DNA of 64,000 nucleotides from Allodiplogaster sudhausi (Eukaryota; Nematoda; Chromadorea; Rhabditida; Diplogasteridae). Where the stretch lies: positions 3,465,001 to 3,529,000 of the forward strand of contig CALZFC010000031.1 in assembly GCA_945643635.1 (NCBI GenBank), in the 5' to 3' direction. The number at the start of each line of letters is the position of its first letter. The first letter of the stretch is position 1. The translations under genes and the position numbers were made by a program. Positions 38,599 to 50,989 of this stretch are shown in pieces. Below the pieces are notes generated by a model. The model was not told the DNA's origin, did no database searches, and was given only the letters and a program-made list of their open reading frames with translations.

Positions 38599-39279
38599 GT
38601 TTATAAACATACCTAGATGGTTGTCCGCGTCGGCCTGCTTCCCCTCTCTTCTATCGGGGAGACTAGAACGGACCGGTTGGGCGAGATGGCAGCGCCCCAT
38701 CAGAAGCTGCAAAAGAATGTTTATATAAATAATAAGTAGGTTTGCTAGAAAGTTCTAATAAAATAAGAGAAAAAGAGGCAATCGGAATTGTTTTTTTTTT
38801 CGAATTTACATAAATTTTGAATTAAATAATTAATTAACTTTTTCCCTTCAAAGTTCGATGAATAAAAGTAAAAAGTATTGTCCGGGCGTGGCCAAAAGGG
38901 ACAGAAAATGGGGTGCGACCACGCGCGGACACCACTCAGTTTTGCCAGACACAGCAGCGGTGTTGGTGGACTTTCGAAGAAAGACCGCCGTCGCCGCGAC
39001 CGACAATGAGAGAGAGGGGGCGGGGAAGGAAACATTACTTTGAAATTGGTCCGCAGCGGCCTGCTTCCTCGCTCCTCACTCGGTGGAGACGAAAACGTGC
39101 AGGTGGGCCTCAGAAGGCGCTTGTCGACACTGAAAAGGAATGGGATATATTAGAGAAGGGGAGAGAGAACCGATAGAGAAAAAAAGAGGGAACGAGAAAG
39201 AGAGAGACAGAGAGAGAGAGAGAGAGAAAGAAAGAAAGAGACAGAACTACAGTGAAGAATAGAGATAGCGAGCACGGAG

Positions 39280-39320
<41 letters not shown>

Positions 39321-39334
39321 GTTTATAAACATAC
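28483..39334. repeat. Fifteen long monomers, mixed W and Y
   Basis: Unit starts: 28,483 W, 29,206 Y, 29,929 W, 30,656 W/Y recombinant, 31,381 W, 32,107 W, 32,830 Y, 33,555 Y, 34,275 Y, 34,996 W, 35,721 W, 36,446 Y, 37,173 Y, 37,891 Y, 38,613 Y. W units 29,929, 31,381 and 34,996 share an extra GA in GAGAGAGAGACAAAG, so they form a sublineage. Unit 32,107 follows a GGGGTTATAAAC with a lost T. Unit 37,173 has one CCG triplet fewer. The regular W-Y-Y order is lost here. Confidence 0.92.
30656..31380. repeat. Clean W/Y recombinant monomer
   Basis: The left arm GTGGTGTCC and the loop GAAATTGGGG are W, and everything from AGACCGCCGTC (about 31,026) onward is Y, including ATTACTTTG and GAGAACCGAT. 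The exchange therefore lies in the roughly 65 bp between the hairpin and the CCG stretch. Confidence 0.88.
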
Positions 39335-39868
39335 CTAGATGGTTGTCCGCGTCGGCCTGCTTCCCCTCTCTTCTATCGGGGAGACTAGAACGGACCGGTT
39401 GGGCGAGATGGCAGCGCCCCATCAGAAGCTGCAAAAGAATGTTTATATAAATAATAAGTAGGTTTGCTAGAAAGTTCTAATAAAATAAGAGAAAAAGAGG
39501 CAATCGGAATTGTTTTTTTTTTGCTTTTTTTGGAATTGTTTTTTTTGGTGGACTTTCGAAGAAAGCCCACCGCCGCCGCGACCGACAATGAGAGAGAGGG
39601 GGCGGGGAAGGAAACATTACCTTGAAATTGGTCCGCAGCGGCCTGCTTCCTCGCTCCTCACTCGGTGGAGACGAAAACGTGCAGGTGGGCCTCAGAAGGC
39701 GCTTGTCGACACTGAAAAGGAATGGGATATATTAGAGAAGGGGAGAGAGAGAAGCGATAGAGAAAAAAAAGAGGGAACGAGAAAGAGAGAGACAGAGAGA
39801 GAGAGAGAAAGAAAGAAAGAGACAGAACTACAGTGAAGAATAGAGATAGCGAGCACGGAGAGAGAGAG

Positions 39869-39904
<36 letters not shown>

Positions 39905-39918
39905 GTTTATAAACATAC
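39335..39918. repeat. Short monomer (584 bp)
   Basis: The last S unit of the left-half type, with GGAATTG duplicated around GC-T7 and an A8 run in the purine tract (AGAAAAAAAAGAG), which it shares with unit 6613. Confidence 0.93.
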
Positions 39919-40589
39919 CTAGATGGTTGTCCGCGTCGGCCTGCTTCCCCTCTCTTCTATCGGGGAGACTAGAACGGACCGGTTGGGCGAGATGGCAGCG
40001 CCCCATCAGAAGCTGCAAAAGAATGTTTATATAAATAATAAGTAGGTTTGCTAGAAAGTTCTAATAAAATAAGAGAAAAAGAGGCAATCGGAATTGTTTT
40101 TTTTTCGAATTTACATAAATTTTGAATTAAATAATTAATTAACTTTTTTCCTTCAAAGTTCGATGAATAAAAGTAAAAAGTGGTGTCCGGGCGTGGCCAA
40201 AAGGGACAGAAATTGGGGTGCGACCACGCGCGGACACCACTCAGTTTTGCCAGACACAGCAGCGGTGTTGGTGGACTTTCGAAGAAAGCCCACCGCCGCC
40301 GCGACCGACAATGAGAGAGAGGGGGCGGGGAAGGAAACATTACCTTGAAATTGGTCCTCAGCGGCCTGCTTCCTCGCTCCTCACTCGGTGGAGACGAAAA
40401 CGTGCAGGTGGGCCTCAGAAGGCGCTTGTCGACACTGAAAAGGAATGGGATATATTAGAGAAGGGGAAAGAGAGAAGCGATAAAGAAAAAAGAGGGAACG
40501 AGAAAGAGAGAGACAAAGAGAGAGAGAAAGAAAGAAAAAGACAGAACTACAGTGAAGAATAGAGATAGCGAGCACGGAGAGAGAGAGAG

Positions 40590-40632
<43 letters not shown>

Positions 40633-41229
40633 TTATAAACATACCTAGATGGTTGTCCGCGTCGGCCTGCTTCCCCTCTCTTCTATCGGGGAGACTAGAA
40701 CGGACCGGTTGGGCGAGATGGCAGCGCCCCATCAGAAGCTGCAAAAGAATGTTTATATAAATAATAAGTAGGTTTGCTAGAAAGTTCTAATAAAATAAGA
40801 GAAAAAGAGGCAATCGGAATTGTTTTTTTTTCGAATTTACATAAATTTTGAATTAAATAATTAATTAACTTTTTCCCTTCAAAGTTCGATGAATAAAAGT
40901 AAAAAGTATTGTCCGGGCGTGGCCAAAAGGGACAGAAAATGGGGTGCGACCACGCGCGGACACCACTCAGTTTTGCCAGACACAGCAGCGGTGTTGGTGG
41001 ACTTTCGAAGAAAGACCGCCGTCGCCGCGACCGACAATGAGAGAGAGGGGGCGGGGAAGGAAACATTACTTTGAAATTGGTCCGCAGCGGCCTGCTTCCT
41101 CGCTCCTCACTCGGTGGAGACGAAAACGTGCAGGTGGGCCTCAGAAGGCGCTTGTCGACACTGAAAAGGAATGGGATATATTAGAGAAGGGGAGAGAGAA
41201 CCGATAGAGAAAAAAAGAGGGAACGAGAA

Positions 41230-41260
<31 letters not shown>

Positions 41261-41318
41261 AGAAAGAAGAAAGAGACAGAACTACAGTGAAGAATAGAGA
41301 TAGCGAGCACGGAGAGAG

Positions 41319-41360
<42 letters not shown>

Positions 41361-42047
41361 GTTTATAAACATACCTAGATGGTTGTCCGCGTCGGCCTGC
41401 TTCCCCTCTCTTCTATCGGGGAGACTAGAACGGACCGGTTGGGCGAGATGGCAGCGCCCCATCAGAAGCTGCAAAAGAATGTTTATATAAATAATAAGTA
41501 GGTTTGCTAGAAAGTTCTAATAAAATAAGAGAAAAAGAGGCAATCGGAATTGTTTTTTTTTCGAATTTACATAAATTTTGAATTAAATAATTAATTAACT
41601 TTTTTTCCTTCAAAGTTCGATGAATAAAAGTAAAAAGTGGTGTCCGGGCGTGGCCAAAAGGGACAGAAATTGGGGTGCGACCACGCGCGGACACCACTCA
41701 GTTTTGCCAGACACAGCAGCGGTGTTGGTGGACTTTCGAAGAAAGCCCACCGCCGCCGCGACCGACAATGAGAGAGAGGGGGCGGGGAAGGAAACATTAC
41801 CTTGAAATTGGTCCGCAGCGGCCTGCTTCCTCGCTCCTCACTCGGTGGAGACGAAAACGTGCAGGTGGGCCTCAGAAGGCGCTTGTCGACACTGAAAAGG
41901 AATGGGATATATTAGAGAAGGGGAAAGAGAGAAGCGATAGAGAAAAAAAGAGGGAACGAGAAAGAGAGAGACAGAGAGAGAGAGAAAGAAAGAAAAAGAC
42001 AGAACTACAGTGAAGAATAGAGATAGCGAGCACGGAGAGAGAGAGAG

Positions 42048-42090
<43 letters not shown>

Positions 42091-42769
42091 TTATAAACAT
42101 ACCTAGATGGTTGTCCGCGTCGGCCTGCTTCCCCTCTCTTCTATCGGGGAGACTAGAACGGACCGGTTGGGCGAGATGGCAGCGCCCCATCAGAAGCTGC
42201 AAAAGAATGTTTATATAAATAATAAGTAGGTTTGCTAGAAAGTTCTAATAAAATAAGAGAAAAGAGGCAATCGGAATTGTTTTTTTTTCGAATTTACATA
42301 AATTTTGAATTAAATAATTAATTAACTTTTTCCTTCAAAGTTCGATGAATAAAAGTAAAAAGTATTGTCCGGGCGTGGCCAAAAGGGACAGAAATTGGGG
42401 TGCGACCACGCGCGGACACCACTCAGTTTTGCCAGACACAGCAGCGGTGTTGGTGGACTTTCGAAGAAAGACCGCCGCCGCCGCGACCGACAATGAGAGA
42501 GAGGGGGCGGGGAAGGAAACATTACTTTGAAATTGGTCCGCAGCGGCCTGCTTCCTCGCTCCTCACTCGGTGGAGACGAAACGTGCAGGTGGGCCTCAGA
42601 AGGCGCTTGTCGACACTGAAAAGGAATGGGATATATTAGAGAAGGGGAGAGAGAACCGATAGAGAAAAAAAGAGGGAACGAGAAAGAGAGAGACAGAGAG
42701 AGAGAGAGAGAGAAAGAAAGAAAGAGACAGAACTACAGTGAAGAATAGAGATAGCGAGCACGGAGAGAG

Positions 42770-42807
<38 letters not shown>

Positions 42808-43489
42808 GTTTATAAACATACCTAGATGGTTGTCCGCGTCGGCCTGCTTCCCCTCTCTTCTATCGGGGAGACTAGAACGGACCGGTTGGGCGAGATGGCA
42901 GCGCCCCATCAGAAGCTGCAAAAGAATGTTTATATAAATAATAAGTAGGTTTGCTAGAAAGTTCTAATAAAATAAGAGAAAAAGAGGCAATCGGAATTGT
43001 TTTTTTTTCGAATTTACATAAATTTTGAATTAAATAATTAATTAACTTTTTTTCCTTCAAAGTTCGATGAATAAAAGTAAAAAGTGGTGTCCGGGCGTGG
43101 CCAAAAGGGACAGAAATTGGGGTGCGACCACGCGCGGACACCACTCAGTTTTGCCAGACACAGCAGCGGTGTTGGTGGACTTTCGAAGAAAGCCCACCGC
43201 CGCCGCGACCGACAATGAGAGAGAGGGGGCGGGGAAGGAAACATTACCTTGAAATTGGTCCGCAGCGGCCTGCTTCCTCGCTCCTCACTCGGTGGAGACG
43301 AAAACGTGCAGGTGGGCCTCAGAAGGCGCTTGTCGACACTGAAAAGGAATGGGATATATTAGAGAAGGGGAGAGAGAGAAGCGATAGAGAAAAAAAGAGG
43401 GAACGAGAAAGAGAGAGACAGAGAGAGAGAGAGAAGAAAGAAAGAGACAGAACTACAGTGAAGAATAGAGATAGCGAGCACGGAGAGAG

Positions 43490-43530
<41 letters not shown>

Positions 43531-44128
43531 GTTTATAAACATACCTAGATGGTTGTCCGCGTCGGCCTGCTTCCCCTCTCTTCTATCGGGGAGACTAGAA
43601 CGGACCGGTTGGGCGAGATGGCAGCGCCCCATCAGAAGCTGCAAAAGAATGTTTATATAAATAATAAGTAGGTTTGCTAGAAAGTTCTAATAAAATAAGA
43701 GAAAAAGAGGCAATCGGAATTGTTTTTTTTTCGAATTTACATAAATTTTGAATTAAATAATTAATTAACTTTTTTCCTTCAAAGTTCGATGAATAAAAGT
43801 AAAAAGTGGTGTCCGGGCGTGGCCAAAAGGGACAGAAATTGGGGTGCGACCACGCGCGGACACCACTCAGTTTTGCCAGACACAGCAGCGGTGTTGGTGG
43901 ACTTTCGAAGAAAGCCCACCGCCGCCGCGACCGACAATGAGAGAGAGGGGGCGGGGAAGGAAACATTACCTTGAAATTGGTCCGCAGCGGCCTGCTTCCT
44001 CGCTCCTCACTCGGTGGAGACGAAAACGTGCAGGTGGGCCTCAGAAGGCGCTTGTCGACACTGAAAAGGAATGGGATATATTAGAGAAGGGGAGAGAGAA
44101 GCGATAGAGAAAAAAGAGGGAACGAGAA

Positions 44129-44159
<31 letters not shown>

Positions 44160-44214
44160 AGAAAGAAAGAGACAGAACTACAGTGAAGAATAGAGATAGC
44201 GAGCACGGAGAGAG

Positions 44215-44254
<40 letters not shown>

Positions 44255-44939
44255 GTTTATAAACATACCTAGATGGTTGTCCGCGTCGGCCTGCTTCCCC
44301 TCTCTTCTATCGGGGAGACTAGAACGGACCGGTTGGGCGAGATGGCAGCGCCCCATCAGAAGCTGCAAAAGAATGTTTATATAAATAATAAGTAGGTTTG
44401 CTAGAAAGTTCTAATAAAATAAGAGAAAAAGAGGCAATCGGAATTGTTTTTTTTTCGAATTTACATAAATTTTGAATTAAATAATTAATTAACTTTTTTC
44501 CTTCAAAGTTCGATGAATAAAAGTAAAAAGTGGTGTCCGGGCGTGGCCAAAAGGGACAGAAATTGGGGTGCGACCACGCGCGGACACCACTCAGTTTTGC
44601 CAGACACAGCAGCGGTGTTGGTGGACTTTCGAAGAAAGCCCACCGCCGCCGCGACCGACAATGAGAGAGAGGGGGCGGGGAAGGAAACATTACCTTGAAA
44701 TTGGTCCTCAGCGGCCTGCTTCCTCGCTCCTCACTCGGTGGAGACGAAAACGTGCAGGTGGGCCTCAGAAGGCGCTTGTCGACACTGAAAAGGAATGGGA
44801 TATATTAGAGAAGGGGAAAGAGAGAAGCGATAGAGAAAAAAGAGGGAACGAGAAAGAGAGAGACAAAGAGAGAGAGAAAGAAAGAAAAAGACAGAACTAC
44901 AGTGAAGAATAGAGATAGCGAGCACGGAGAGAGAGAGAG

Positions 44940-44974
<35 letters not shown>

Positions 44975-45641
44975 TTATAAACATACCTAGATGGTTGTCC
45001 GCGTCGGCCTGCTTCCCCTCTCTTCTATCGGGGAGACTAGAACGGACCGGTTGGGCGAGATGGCAGCGCCCCATCAGAAGCTGCAAAAGAATGTTTATAT
45101 AAATAATAAGTAGGTTTGCTAGAAAGTTCTAATAAAATAAGAGAAAAAGAGGCAATCGGAATTGTTTTTTTTTTCGAATTTACATAAATTTTGAATTAAA
45201 TAATTAATTAACTTTTTTTCCTTCAAAGTTCGATGAATAAAAGTAAAAAGTGGTGTCCGGGCGTGGCCAAAAGGGACAGAAATTGGGGTGCGACCACGCG
45301 CGGACACCACTCAGTTTTGCCAGACACAGCAGCGGTGTTGGTGGACTTTCGAAGAAAGCCCACCGCCGCCGCGACCGACAATGAGAGAGAGGGGGCGGGG
45401 AAGGAAACATTACCTTGAAATTGGTCCGCAGCGGCCTGCTTCCTCGCTCCTCACTCGGTGGAGACGAAAACGTGCAGGTGGGCCTCAGAAGGCGCTTGTC
45501 GACACTGAAAAGGAATGGGATATATTAGAGAAGGGGAAAGAGAGAAGCGATAGAGAAAAAAGAGGGAACGAGAAAGAGAGAGACAGAGAGAGAGAGAAAG
45601 AAAGAAAGAGACAGAACTACAGTGAAGAATAGAGATAGCGA

Positions 45642-45685
<44 letters not shown>

Positions 45686-46363
45686 GTTTATAAACATACC
45701 TAGATGGTTGTCCGCGTCGGCCTGCTTCCCCTCTCTTCTATCGGGGAGACTAGAACGGACCGGTTGGGCGAGATGGCAGCGCCCCATCAGAAGCTGCAAA
45801 AGAATGTTTATATAAATAATAAGTAGGTTTGCTAGAAAGTTCTAATAAAATAAGAGAAAAAGAGGCAATCGGAATTGTTTTTTTTTTCGAATTTACATAA
45901 ATTTTGAATTAAATAATTAATTAACTTTTTTCCTTCAAAGTTCGATGAATAAAAGTAAAAAGTGGTGTCCGGGCGTGGCCAAAAGGGACAGAAATGGGGT
46001 GCGACCACGCGCGGACACCACTCAGTTTTGCCAGACACAGCAGCGGTGTTGGTGGACTTTCGAAGAAAGCCCACCGCCGCCGCGACCGACAATGAGAGAG
46101 AGGGGGCGGGGAAGGAAACATTACTTGAAATTGGTCCGCAGCGGCCTGCTTCCTCGCTCCTCACTCGGTGGAGACGAAAACGTGCAGGTGGGCCTCAGAA
46201 GGCGCTTGTCGACACTGAAAAGGAATGGGATATATTAGAGAAGGGGAGAGAGAAGCGATAGAGAAAAAAGAGGGAACGAGAAAGAGAGAGACAGAGAGAG
46301 AGAGAGAAAGAAAGAAAGAGACAGAACTACAGTGAAGAATAGAGATAGCGAGCACGGAGAGAG

Positions 46364-46398
<35 letters not shown>

Positions 46399-46412
46399 GT
46401 TTATAAACATAC
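39919..46412. repeat. Nine long monomers, mostly W
   Basis: Unit starts: 39,919 W, 40,645 Y, 41,375 W, 42,103 recombinant, 42,822 W, 43,545 W, 44,269 W, 44,987 W, 45,700 W-like. Units 42,822 and 43,545 have W linkers but S- or Y-like purine tracts (GGGGAGAGAG and AGAAGAAAG). Unit 40,645 has two one-base losses in its GAAA stretch. Unit 45,700 has GAAATGGGG (one T lost) and ATTACTTGAAA (one C lost), so it is decaying at the junction with the L/S region. Confidence 0.9.
42103..42821. repeat. Y/W/Y mosaic monomer
   Basis: Left arm TATTGTCC (Y), loop GAAATTGGGG (W), then AGACCGCCGCCGCC and ATTACTTTG (Y), plus a one-base loss in GAGAAAAGAGGC. A short W patch inside a Y unit is the expected trace of gene conversion. 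Confidence 0.85.
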
Positions 46413-46996
46413 CTAGATGGTTGTCCGCGTCGGCCTGCTTCCCCTCTCTTCTATCGGGGAGACTAGAACGGACCGGTTGGGCGAGATGGCAGCGCCCCAT
46501 CAGAAGCTGCAAAAGAATGTTTATATAAATAATAAGTAGGTTTGCTAGAAAGTTCTAATAAAATAAGAGAAAAAGAGGCAATCGGAATTGTTTTTTTTTT
46601 TTTTTTTGCTTTTTTTCCTTCAAAGTTCGATGAATAAAAGTTTTTTTTTTTTTGCCAGACACAGCAGCGGTGTTGGTGGACTTTCGAAGAAAGCCCACCG
46701 CCGCCGCGACCGACAATGAGAGAGAGGGGGCGGGGAAGGAAACATTACCTTGAAATTGGTCCGCAGCGGCCTGCTTCCTCGCTCCTCACTCGGTGGAGAC
46801 GAAAACGTGCAGGTGGGCCTCAGAAGGCGCTTGTCGACACTGAAAAGGAATGGGATATATTAGAGAAGGGGAAAGAGAGAAGCGATAGAGAAAAAAGAGG
46901 GAACGAGAAAGAGAGAGACAGAGAGAGAGAGAGAGAGAAAGAAAGAAAGAGACAGAACTACAGTGAAGAATAGAGATAGCGAGCACGGAGAGAGAG

Positions 46997-47035
<39 letters not shown>

Positions 47036-47047
47036 TTATAAACATAC
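46413..47047. repeat. Hybrid L/S monomer (635 bp) with T-run junctions
   Basis: After GGAATTG comes T17 (46,591-46,607), then GC and T7 as in S units. It continues CCTTCAAAGTTCG-ATGAATAAAAG as in L units, then a 14-T run (46,640-46,653) joined to GCCAGACACAGCAGCGG as in L units. The AT-rich linker and the entire hairpin are gone, but both L flanks are kept. It joins S-like and L-like sequence at T-runs and is the only copy of its kind here. Confidence 0.93.
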
Positions 47048-47565
47048 CTAGATGGTTGTCCGCGTCGGCCTGCTTCCCCTCTCTTCTATCGGGGAGACTA
47101 GAACGGACCGGTTGGGCGAGATGGCAGCGCCCCATCAGAAGCTGCAAAAGAATGTTTATATAAATAATAAGTAGGTTTGCTAGAAAGTTCTAATAAAATA
47201 AGAGAAAAAGAGGCAATCGGAATTGTTTTTTTTTTTGCTTTTTTGGAATTGTTTTTTTTTGTGTGGACTTTCGAAGAAAGCCCACCGCCGCCGCGACCGA
47301 CAATGAGAGAGAGGGGGCGGGGAAGGAAACATTACCTTGAAATTGGTCCGCAGCGGCCTGCTTCCTCGCTCCTCACTCGGTGGAGACGAAAACGTGCAGG
47401 TGGGCCTCAGAAGGCGCTTGTCGACACTGAAAAGGAATGGGATATATTAGAGAAGGGGAAAGAGAGAAGCGATAGAGAAAAAAGAGGGAACGAGAAAGAG
47501 AGAGACAGAGAGAGAGAGAGAGAGAAAGAAAGAGACAGAACTACAGTGAAGAATAGAGATAGCGA

Positions 47566-47613
<48 letters not shown>

Positions 47614-47626
47614 GTTATAAACATAC
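47048..47626. repeat. Short monomer (579 bp), start of L/S alternation
   Basis: The linker has GCTTTTTTGGAATTG and TTTGTGTGGAC instead of TTTGGTGGAC. The purine tract is GGGGAAAGAGAG, unlike most S units in the left half. The GA region lacks ACGG and runs into AGGGTTATAAAC with one T lost. From this unit onward S and L units alternate. Confidence 0.9.
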
Positions 47627-48289
47627 CTAGATGGTTGTCCGCGTCGGCCTGCTTCCCCTCTCTTCTATCGGGGAGACTAGAACGGACCGGTTGGGCGAGA
47701 TGGCAGCGCCCCATCAGAAGCTGCAAAAGAATGTTTATATAAATAATAAGTAGGTTTGCTAGAAAGTTCTAATAAAATAAGAGAAAAAGAGGCAATCGGA
47801 ATTGTTTTTTTTTTCGAATTTACATAAATTTTGAATTAAATAATTAATTAACTTTTTTCCCTTCAAAGTTCGATGAATAAAAGTAAAAAGTTTGTCCGGG
47901 CGTGGCCAAAAGGGACAGAAATGGGGTGCGACCACGCGCGGACACCACTCAGTTTTGCCAGACACAGCAGCGGTGTTGGTGGACTTTCGAAGAAAGCCCG
48001 CCGCCGCCGCGACCGACAATGAGAGAGAGGGGGCGGGGAAGGAAACATTACCTTGAAATTGGTCCGCAGCGGCCTGCTTCCTCGCTCCTCACTCGGTGGA
48101 GACGAAAACGTGCAGGTGGGCCTCAGAAGGCGCTTGTCGACACTGAAAAGGAATGGGATATATTAGAGAAGGGGAGAGAGAAGCGATAGAGAAAAAAGAG
48201 GGAACGAGAAAGAGAGAGACAGAGAGAGAGAGAGAGAAAGAAAGAAAGAGACAGAACTACAGTGAAGAATAGAGATAGCGAGCACGGAG

Positions 48290-48328
<39 letters not shown>

Positions 48329-48342
48329 GTTTATAAACATAC
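47627..48342. repeat. Long monomer with GTTTGTCC/CCCGCCGCC variant
   Basis: Shares AGTTTGTCCGGGCG and AGCCCGCCGCCGCC with unit 16,618, but has GAAATGGGGTG in the loop and ATTACCTTG at module B. Its left arm pairs with the right arm at fewer positions than W. Confidence 0.88.
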
Positions 48343-48876
48343 CTAGATGGTTGTCCGCGTCGGCCTGCTTCCCCTCTCTTCTATCGGGGAGACTAGAACG
48401 GACCGGTTGGGCGAGATGGCAGCGCCCCATCAGAAGCTGCAAAAGAATGTTTATATAAATAATAAGTAGGTTTGCTAGAAAGTTCTAATAAAATAAGAGA
48501 AAAAGAGGCAATCGGAATTGTTTTTTTTTTTTTGCTTTTTTTGGAATTGTTTTTTTTTTTGGTGGACTTTCGAAGAAAGCCCACCGCCGCCGCGACCGAC
48601 AATGAGAGAGAGGGGGCGGGGAAGGAAACATTACCTTGAAATTGGTCCTCAGCGGCCTGCTTCCTCGCTCCTCACTCGGTGGAGACGAAAACGTGCAGGT
48701 GGGCCTCAGAAGGCGCTTGTCGACACTGAAAAGGAATGGGATATATTAGAGAAGGGGAAAGAGAGAAGCGATAGAGAAAAAAGAGGGAACGAGAAAGAGA
48801 GAGACAGAGAGAGAGAGAGAAAGAAAGAGACAGAACTACAGTGAAGAATAGAGATAGCGAGCACGGAGAGAGAGAG

Positions 48877-48922
<46 letters not shown>

Positions 48923-48936
48923 GTTTATAAACATAC
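48343..48936. repeat. Short monomer (594 bp), last with the ancestral module B
   Basis: Long T-runs (T13 and T11) flank the GC-T7-GGAATTG core. Module B still reads GGCGCTTGTCGAC. It is the last unit before the GCTAGTCGAC form, and also has CCTCAGC, which is then constant to the right end. Confidence 0.9.
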
Positions 48937-49611
48937 CTAGATGGTTGTCCGCGTCGGCCTGCTTCCCCTCTCTTCTATCGGGGAGACTAGAACGGACCGG
49001 TTGGGCGAGATGGCAGCGCCCCATCAGAAGCTGCAAAAGAATGTTTATATAAATAATAAGTAGGTTTGCTAGAAAGTTCTAATAAAATAAGAGAAAAAGA
49101 GGCAATCGGAATTTTTTTTTTTTTCGAATTTACATAAATTTTGAATTAAATAATTAATTAACTTTTTTTCCTTCAAAGTTCGATGAATAAAAGTAAAAAG
49201 TGGTGTCCGGGCGTGGCCAAAAGGGACAGAAATTGGGGTGCGACCACGCGCGGACACCACTCAGTTTTGCCAGACACAGCAGCGGTGTTGGTGGACTTTC
49301 GAAGAAAGCCCACCGCCGCCGCGACCGACAATGAGAGAGAGGGGGCGGGGAAGGAAACATTACCTTGAAATTGGTCCTCAGCGGCCTGCTTCCTCGCTCC
49401 TCACTCGGTGGAGACGAAAACGTGCAGGTGGGCCTCAGAAGGCGCTAGTCGACACTGAAAAGGAATGGGATATATTAGAGAAGGGGAAAGAGAGAAGCGA
49501 TAGAGAAAAAAGAGGGAACGAGAAAGAGAGAGACAGAGAGAGAGAGAGAGAAAGAAAGAAAGAGACAGAACTACAGTGAAGAATAGAGATAGCGAGCACG
49601 GAGAGAGAGAG

Positions 49612-49653
<42 letters not shown>

Positions 49654-50200
49654 GTTTATAAACATACCTAGATGGTTGTCCGCGTCGGTCTGCTTCCCCT
49701 CTCTTCTATCGGGGAGACTAGAACGGACCGGTTGGGCGAGATGGCAGCGCCCCATCAGAAGCTGCAAAAGAATGTTTATATAAATAATAAGTAGGTTTGC
49801 TAGAAAGTTCTAATAAAATAAGAGAAAAAGAGGCAATCGGAATTGTTTTTTTTTTTTGCTTTTTTTGAAATTGTTTTTTTTTGGTGGACTTTCGAAGAAA
49901 GCCCACCGCCGCCGCGACCGACAATGAGAGAGAGGGGGCGGGGAAGGAAACATTACCTTGAAATTGGTCCTCAGCGGCCTGCTTCCTCGCTCCTCACTCG
50001 GTGGAGACGAAAACGTGCAGGTGGGCCTCAGAAGGCGCTAGTCGACACTGAAAAGGAATGGGATATATTAGAGAAGGGGAAAGAGAGAAGCGATAGAGAA
50101 AAAAGAGGGAACGAGAAAGAGAGAGACAGAGAGAGAGAGAGAGAAAGAAAGAGACAGAACTACAGTGAAGAATAGAGATAGCGAGCACGGAGAGAGAGAG

Positions 50201-50244
<44 letters not shown>

Positions 50245-50935
50245 GTTTATAAACATACCTAGATGGTTGTCCGCGTCGGCCTGCTTCCCCTCTCTTCTAT
50301 CGGGGAGACTAGAACGGACCGGTTGGGCGAGATGGCAGCGCCCCATCAGAAGCTGCAAAAGAATGTTTATATAAATAATAAGTAGGTTTGCTAGAAAGTT
50401 CTAATAAAATAAGAGAAAAAGAGGCAATCGGAATTGTTTTTTTTTTCGAATTTACATAAATTTTGAATTAAATAATTAATTAACTTTTTTTCCTTCAAAG
50501 TTCGATGAATAAAAGTAAAAAGTGGTGTCCGGGCGTGGCCAAAAGGGACAGAAATTGGGGTGCGACCACGCGCGGACACCACTCAGTTTTGCCAGACACA
50601 GCAGCGGTGTTGGTGGACTTTCGAAGAAAGCCCACCGCCGCCGCGACCGACAATGAGAGAGAGGGGGCGGGGAAGGAAACATTACCTTGAAATTGGTCCT
50701 CAGCGGCCTGCTTCCTCGCTCCTCACTCGGTGGAGACGAAAACGTGCAGGTGGGCCTCAGAAGGCGCTAGTCGACACTGAAAAGGAATGGGATATATTAG
50801 AGAAGGGGAAAGAGAGAAGCGATAGAGAAAAAAGAGGGAACGAGAAAGAGAGAGACAGAGAGAGAGAGAGAGAGAAAGAAAGAAAGAGACAGAACTACAG
50901 TGAAGAATAGAGATAGCGAGCACGGAGAGAGAGAG

Positions 50936-50975
<40 letters not shown>

Positions 50976-50989
50976 GTTTATAAACATAC
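48937..50989. repeat. L-S-L run with the derived module B
   Basis: Unit starts: 48,937 W, 49,668 S, 50,259 W. Unit 48,937 is the first with GGCGCTAGTCGAC in module B and has a T12 run after GGAATT with the G lost. S unit 49,668 has GAAATTG as the second copy of the duplicated word and is the first with the module A change GTCGGTCTG. The two W units are nearly identical and 1322 bp apart. Confidence 0.92.
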
